In this document: positions 56,666-62,000 of the stretch, piece by piece
Numbering within the stretch: position 1 is the stretch's first letter
Layout of the letters: each line of letters begins with the position of its first letter
NCBI GenBank assembly: GCA_015680685.1
Contig: MNCI01000958.1
Location: forward strand, 251,330 to 313,329
Source of the DNA: Gnetum montanum
Lineage: Eukaryota > Streptophyta > Gnetopsida > Gnetales > Gnetaceae
Direction of reading: 5' to 3'
Length of the DNA: 62,000 bases
The notes under the pieces: generated by a model
What the model saw: only the letters and a program-made list of their open reading frames with translations
Told to the model about the DNA's origin: nothing
Database searches by the model: none
Program-made: the position numbers and the translations under genes

Positions 56666-57057
56666 TGCTAGACACTTAGGAATTTTTTGCAATTTTCTCA
56701 TAACACACATGGAATTTTTGCAATTTTTCATAGCCCAAAACCTTCCAAAGTCCATAACTTTCAAATCGTTTGTCCAAATCATTCCGTTTTTTGATCTTGC
56801 ACTTACTGGAGGTAAGATCTTTATCATGGGGACCACAAACCTTAGGGTTTTTAATGAAATTTTTGAAAATTTTTTCTAACTCCCCCAAGGGTTAGTAGCC
56901 TTAATCATACATAAACATCAACTTTTTCCAAGTTAACCCTTCCAACAATCTCTTGGATGATTTATCGATGATAAGGCATAAATAGAAATAACAATTGAAT
57001 TAATTAAATTAGCCATAATCACAACTTAGCCAAGTGTAACTACCCTCAAGAGTTAAG
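56666..57057 (+). other. GY7 extra-gene leader (predicted 5' UTR exon)
   Basis: About 390 bases without a convincing ORF. The last part, ACAACTTAGCCAAGTGTAAC then TACCCTCAAGAGTTAAG, is nearly the same in GY4 (minus, 16845-16800). Conserved non-coding sequence here supports a shared leader. Confidence 0.55.
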
Positions 57058-57119
57058 GTATCCCAATTGTTTTAAGGTTACGCAATGATTGCTAATCCAT
57101 GGTTCTATTGTGGTTATAG
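57058..57119 (+). other. GY7 small intron ending at the extra-ORF start codon
   Basis: TTAAG|GTATCCC donor, branch-like TTGCTAATCC (CTAAT at 57092-57096), acceptor GTGGTTATAG|ATG. 62 bases. Confidence 0.7.
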
Positions 57120-59919
57120 ATGACACCCAAACAATAACGTTTGTAGGAAGGAAAACTGTCACAACCACAAGAGAAGCAACCTAGAGTTGGAAGGGGCTAG
57201 CAGGAACAAGGGCAAGAACAACAAGAGGTAACCCATGCAATGGGACCTCTTTGTGAGGAGCTTGAAGTGGAATCTATTTGACAAGATTCTAGAAGAAGAA
57301 GTGCCTACAGAATCTCAATGAGGAAAAGCGTTGGGACATGTGCCAAGGCTTGAGAGGTCACTTTGACTCAAGCCTACCTAGACATCATCAAGTCCCAAGA
57401 GATTCAAAGGTCAGGTTTTCAAGAGATAAACTTCAGGCCATTTTTGGAAAAAGCTCTAGAGGATGTCAGAACACAATTGCAAACCTCTCCCATGTGGCCA
57501 ATCATCACGACCAGTGGGGAGTAGTACATGGAAGAGACCTATCTCTTCTAGAATAGGTGAAGGCCAGGGTTCATTGTAAAAATCAAGGACATTCAAGTTT
57601 CCTACTTGGTGAAGGCCATTGCATAGGCACTGGGGTTGCCAAATATTGGAATATAGTTGGCGAAGATATTAACAAAAGGTGATTTTAAGGCAAAGAGGAA
57701 GTGGACCCAACGATGCTACAAGTGGACAATAAGGAGTATGGCATGCTCACATTGACAAAGCAAATTTATTTCAAGATTGCGTCCTATCATCTCAATCCAA
57801 TGGTGAGGCCAAGCAAGGTGACTGCCTTCTCCGCTTGAGCATGTGCCGCTCTAAGTGGGAAATTTCCTGTTAACCTTCCATAGCTAATTTATTTTGAGAT
57901 CAAGAAGCGTTTCAAGGAGAATGAACATGGAAGGAAGATCTTGCCCTTTCTATGCCTTATCAGGAAACTTTGCAAGAGGGTAGGTATTGTTCGCTATTCA
58001 AATGACACTCTCAGGCATGCTCCTTTAGCCTCATGGGTAGAAATCATGAAAGACAAAACAACAATCATTTAAGAAGAGGAGCTACTACCACCACCACCCA
58101 CTCAGGAGACAACACCGGAGGCTTATGCAATCCTTGAGCATCTACGACAAATTCAAGAGCAGCTCTTAAGCGAACAAGAGCAGTAAGCAGGAACGAGTGG
58201 GGTGGATCCATCTATGTATTGACCAGCAATAGGTTACCTTAATGAGATGGCCTAAACAGATAGCTAAATGGAGAGGGGTGGTTCCATTTTCTCTACCCAA
58301 AGAACACAATTGCCTTCAAGGTCAGATCCTAATGCTTAGGAGGTGACAATGTTATTAACAACACATCATTTATTCCAGAAATCTCTAGGAATGCCGCCAC
58401 TTTCTCAATGAGCTTGGAGGAAGGTGAAGAGGTAACTATCTTGGTAATGCAACACTAAGGGTAGGAGACAGTGGTAGAAGTGGTAGCTGATCATGTAGTT
58501 GAAACACTGAATGCACCTGTGGCATTTGTACTAAATGTATATGCACTCCAAGATGTGCAAACATTTACAGGCATGGTCAATGAGAAATTAAATGCAACCC
58601 AGCATGAACAACTACTAGAATAAGTGGTTGGAATTGGGCAACCAACTCTGGATATCTTTGATCTTCCAGAGAACATCACTGCAACCCAGTCGAAGCTATT
58701 GAATGCAAGGGGGAAATGCATCATTTTGGAGGGGTAACTAGAAACAACCCAAGAGCAAAATCAATGCTTGGTCGCAGAGGTTGCTGAACTTTGTGCCTGA
58801 CTTGCTGAATAAGCAATCCTTAGCCTAACAAAAACAAGAGATGAAGCTATCAAATAGCTTCAAGAAGAATCTCAAAAGGTTGAGCAGGAAGCAGTAATGG
58901 CCATCTTCAAACAGTCCATGGCAGAAGTTGAAACATACTCTATTAAAAAGGACTTGAATTAGATGCACTAAGAAAATGAAGCGTTGTCCATGCAAAATCA
59001 TCGCTTGCGAAATGTTGATGCCTAAAGAGATCAAATGCAAGAATTCATTCATCAACAGTAAGAGCATCTTGTCAAAGTTAACATTGAACTAAGGAAATTG
59101 ACCGTGGAGAACCACAATTTGTCAATGGAGGAGGTACGCACCTTGTGATAAAACTTTGTCATTGAAATCGCCACAGGGACCAGGTTGGCTTACAAAAGGA
59201 AATTAATGAAAGAGAAATCTAGATGGTAAAGGCTAAAGTAAATGAAGCCCTCTAGCAACTCCAATAAGAAATAGAGATGTGTCCTTCATGGGATTGATGC
59301 CTACAACAAATCAAAGATCCACTTGAAGGAGTTGCATATCGAAGAAATGACAGAGCATATAGAGTTAGCCAATCTTCGTTATGCAAACCTGGCAATGCTG
59401 ATAGCCAAACAACCACGATCAGAATTGGAGAAATAGCTGGCTAGCTTGTATCTACTATACGAGGCCGAGTTCAAACATCACAAGGACACCAAGCAAAAGC
59501 TTGAGACTACTAACATTGAACTCGAAGCCCTCAAAGGGTGATTCACAAATCAATGATCCATCATGGAGGACTTAGCCAGACGGATGAATGACTACCAGGA
59601 GTTGAAGAACATAGTGTGAGTGTTTGACATTGAATGTAAACAATTCGCGACCTAGTTTGTCAATGTCAAGGAGTTGTTTCTAGCAATCCCATGTCCTTGG
59701 GATGTGCCTGTTCCAACCCACATTGGGAAAGCTGCATGGATAGTGCATGATCCTAGGAGTAAGAAGGAGAAAATGAAAGCACAAGTAGATGCTTTCTACC
59801 TTCCACCTGAAGTTGCAACAACAGCAAGACAACCATAGTTGCCTCAGCCACCGTTAGTGCATAAAGCCAGTGAAGGTCCCTCGGAGCCTTAGGAACCACC
59901 ACCGCTTGGGATCATTTGA
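57120..59919 (+). pseudogene. GY7 extra ORF relic (about 933 codons)
   Basis: ATG at 57120 to TGA at 59917-59919. Landmarks: MTPKQ; YMEETYLF then TAG (57528-57560); VKIKDIQVSYLV; IYFKIASYHLNPMVRPSKVT (57765-57825); ACAALSGKFPVNLP; YFEIKKRFKENE; LPFLCLIRKLCKRVGI; acidic and proline linker; a Gln/Glu/Leu/Lys-rich coiled coil (58740-59650, with LANLRYANLAMLIAK also in GY6); then PCPWDVPVPTHIGKAAW and DPRSKKEKMKA near the end. Stops are mostly TAG. Function unknown; the globular part resembles the 'putative plant transposon protein' family, and the position after integrase is that of env-like ORFs in Athila, with no transmembrane segment seen. Confidence 0.75.
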
Positions 59920-60157
59920 TCTTCTCCAACAAGCTTCACATCATCAAGGAACGTGTTGTCCAATTTTTTGAAGAGTTATGTCATGGTGTTCAATTTTGTG
60001 CCCTGAACACCACCATTTTTGTAATGTGTTGATCCGTACACCTGAGCACTCCATCTTTTGTTAAGTCAGTCAAGTTTGTTTTGTTGAAAGAAAAGTCAAT
60101 CAATAATCCCATACTTCCCCAATTTTGTAAAAGAACTTGAGGACGAGTTTTCAGTTA
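59920..60157 (+). other. GY7 3' UTR of the extra gene
   Basis: Shares AATCCCATACTTCCCCAATTTTG and GAACTTGAGGACGAGTTTTC-type phrases with GY5 (28545-28600) and, in inverse, with GY4 (13690) and GY6 (18270). GGTGTTCA...TGAACACC can form a hairpin (59978-60012). The same region is the 3' end of the genomic RNA before PPT and LTR. Confidence 0.6.
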
Positions 60158-60169
60158 GTCATGGGGGTA
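60158..60169 (+). promoter_or_regulatory. GY7 polypurine tract
   Basis: GTCATGGGGGTA directly before the 3' LTR. Confidence 0.85.
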
Positions 60170-61032
60170 TGATGAGTTGTCATTGGTTGGTTGCATCAAT
60201 GAGGCCTCGTCAATGTAGTGTTTGTCCATTACCTATAAATATGCATCTACTAGCCACATTTATGGGGGAGTCCAGATTTCAGTAATAACAAAGCTCTTGC
60301 ATTCTTGCGATTTGAAAGTTAGAATTTTTTTTCTTGAGTGCTCGTAATAGGAGTCATTGAGTGTACAGATCTTTATTCAAGCATTGTTGTACCTAAGCAC
60401 AATAGTGTGTGCGGCAATAAAGACAAGCTATCTAGTAAATCTTGCAGTTCTTTGGATAGATTAGCTATTATATTTATGCATTTAATGTTTTCAATTATTT
60501 ATTAAATTTTTTTAATTTGTTATCAAATATTTTCTAGTTATTACGTTAATGAAACAATTAAGCAAAATAGATTACACACATAAGTACGACCGCTTTGAGC
60601 ATAACATGTATTCGCTTGGTAATCCTAGTAGCATTATTACTTGGTACGCCCAGTAGCGTAGCGCTTGGTTGCCCAGTAGTGGATATGTGGGTTTAGGACG
60701 TGTACAAAAAGTGGGAATGGATATTTATGTTAGGATTAGTTAAATGATTAGTTAATTAGCAATTTAGATTAGTTAATCAAACTCCTTTTATTTATATTTC
60801 AAACACCAAAATATAAAATACAAAATGATAAAAATCGAATGCCTGAGTTACACTACCATACCAACGTACATCACAAGTGTAATTGGGAGGACAACAATTA
60901 ACCTTAAGGCTAGATTCACTTCCTAAAAGGCTAGTGCACTGGAAACAATAAAGTCCATGGAATTCGATTGGATCATGTGTGAACACTTGTGATTCGTATG
61001 GTTGGGCATAGGGGGTACCTCGCCACTCATCA
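60170..61032 (+). mobile_element. GY7 3' LTR, subfamily B
   Basis: 863 bases, TGATGAG...CTCATCA. U3 motif TGCATCAATGAGGCCTC at 60192-60208, TATAAATA at 60234-60241, AATAAAGACAAG near 60416. Matches the 5' LTR along R and U5, but the first 60 bases of U3 differ between the two LTRs, so one U3 has been altered or replaced. Confidence 0.85.
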
Positions 61033-62000
61033 TTTGCTCTATTAGAACATAAGTTGTCTATATCTCATAGTGCCTATTTATCTTTCACTATGAACAATGA
61101 AGTGTTAACCTAGTGGCAAGACTCTTGATTTGAAAGCTCCAAGTCATGGTTTGATTTCGGTGGGTAATTTTGAGTTATAAAGTTCTAATTGAATTATATT
61201 ACAATTATTTCTGGGTTCTAACACCCCTCCCTTTCCACTGTATATATTTTTTATAGCATTTTTATGCCCATGTAATTGCTAAGTTAATGTATCATTTTTA
61301 TTGCCTTATTGGAAATTTAACACAAATGCTTCTTATGCCCATGCAAAACTCAATTGAATATCAAAACATCTTCCAATGCAATTATTGAAAAATCTAGTAT
61401 GATTTGAAACTGTGTGCTTAACACTGAATAGACAACATAGAAAATAACAGATAATATTACAACAATATCTCAAATACAAGTACTTCGACACTGAGCAGAC
61501 AACATATAAAATAATAGGTAATATTATAACAACATCTCAAATATATGTACTTTATACAAAAAGCTTACATGAGATACAACATAAACCACATAGGTCATTT
61601 AACAACTTTATAACTAAGACTCTTTGGATCCATTGGATCAATTTTAGAATTCCTTTTACAAAATTTCTTTCTTTTTTTCTTTTTAAAATTTCTAACTCAA
61701 TGTTTATTGGAGTTGAACGTATGACCTAGGGTTACCAAGCCAAGATTCATACTACCAAGCTAACACTATATTGTACAACAAATAATTAAAAACCATTATT
61801 GAAAATGTTGGTAAGGTATATGCTTCTCAAAGTATGATACTTAGGTTCAAATTGTACCTTACAGTTTTGCTTATCCAGCAACCCTCTTTTTAACCTTAAA
61901 TTAAGCATGGGGCGTTGAAGTGATGACCGTTCATGTAGAATTAAAAATTGATAAGTAGCGTTAGGGGTTCAGGTAAAACATTTATCCAAATGTACACCGG
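61033..62000. other. AT-rich flank with possible SINE-like pieces
   Basis: No ORF. Three segments resemble decayed tRNA-derived SINEs by A-box and B-box-like phrases: 61105-61165 plus (CTAGTGGCAAGACTC, GGTTTGATTTC), 61703-61770 minus (TAGCTTGGTAGTATG, GTTCAACTCC) and 61808-61860 plus (TGTTGGTAAGGTA, GGTTCAAATTGTACC). A 67-base tandem duplication lies at 61421-61553 (ACACTGARYAGACAACATA...). Confidence 0.4.
61421..61553. repeat. 67-base tandem duplication
   Basis: Two imperfect copies of ACACTGAATAGACAACATAG...ACAATATCTCAAATA...GTACTT, starting at 61421 and 61488. Non-coding. Confidence 0.8.

Larger units (their letters stand above)
45141..61032 (+). mobile_element. GY7, near-complete Athila/Tat-like element with extra ORF
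   Basis: About 15.9 kb: 5' LTR (45141-46018), PBS, gag (46180-48420), protease (48640-49010), RT (49662-50330), RNase H (50470-50960), integrase (51090-53009), long 3' spacer, internal promoter (56619-56665), intron, extra ORF (57120-59919), PPT, 3' LTR (60170-61032). It carries solo LTR 3 and a DNA transposon, both later insertions. No target duplication found: right flank TTTGC, left flank ACTAA, so the start of the 5' LTR may be altered. It proves that integrase and the extra ORF belong to one element. Confidence 0.85.

Noticed and set aside
57120-59919. Envelope-like gene, by analogy with Athila
   Set aside because: No signal peptide, transmembrane segment or furin-like site is visible; the protein is a globular domain plus long coiled coil.

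Overview
The window looks like a repeat-rich stretch of a plant nuclear genome. I see no intact host gene. Nearly everything is decayed long terminal repeat (LTR) retrotransposon of the Ty3/gypsy type, Athila/Tat-like by its RT, RNase H and integrase motifs. Elements are inserted in one another, with an 18-base primer binding site matching plant tRNA-Asp and LTR ends TGATGAG...CTCATCA. Conifer or other gymnosperm origin is a guess from the repeat density and the style of the captured gene fragments; the species cannot be read here. Element names GY1-GY7 are mine.

Layout. GY1 (minus) shows only its 5' LTR and leader (1-1205). GY2 (minus, about 1850-7187) keeps 5' LTR, gag, protease and part of RT. 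A solo LTR (7461-8132) lies exactly between two 129-base direct repeats. An AT-rich stretch follows, with an unrecognised broken gene (10.5-12.05 kb, minus). From 12.2 to 44.7 kb is a four-level nest, each insertion bounded by a 5-base target duplication: GY3 (plus, oldest) is split by GY4 (minus, 12841-37626), which is split by GY5 (plus, 16893-29423), whose 5' LTR is split by GY6 (minus, 17274-24627). GY4 gag also carries a 3-kb insert holding fused fragments of a GATA factor, a UDP-glycosyltransferase and a cytochrome P450 gene. GY7 (plus, 45141-61032, about 15.9 kb) is the most complete element: LTR, PBS, gag, protease, RT, RNase H, integrase, a long 3' region, an extra ORF, PPT and LTR. 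It is broken by a solo LTR in integrase and a 1.9-kb TIR DNA transposon in the 3' region. The last kilobase is AT-rich with possible SINE-like pieces.

The most interesting system is the extra gene module downstream of integrase, seen in GY3, GY4, GY6 and GY7, with a remnant in GY5. It encodes a protein of about 930 residues: a domain resembling the Pfam 'putative plant transposon protein' family, a long coiled coil and a conserved C-terminal motif. Comparing copies by eye shows an internal TATA promoter about 390-415 bases upstream of a conserved 54-62-base intron that ends exactly at the start codon. It also shows palindromic DNA above that TATA box whose sequence matches the palindrome in the same element's own LTR and differs between subfamilies. 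This suggests a two-promoter retrotransposon whose genomic RNA and extra gene are controlled by the same factor. All copies are mutated and probably inactive; stop codons in the best extra ORF are mostly TAG, as expected from decay of methylated CAG sites.
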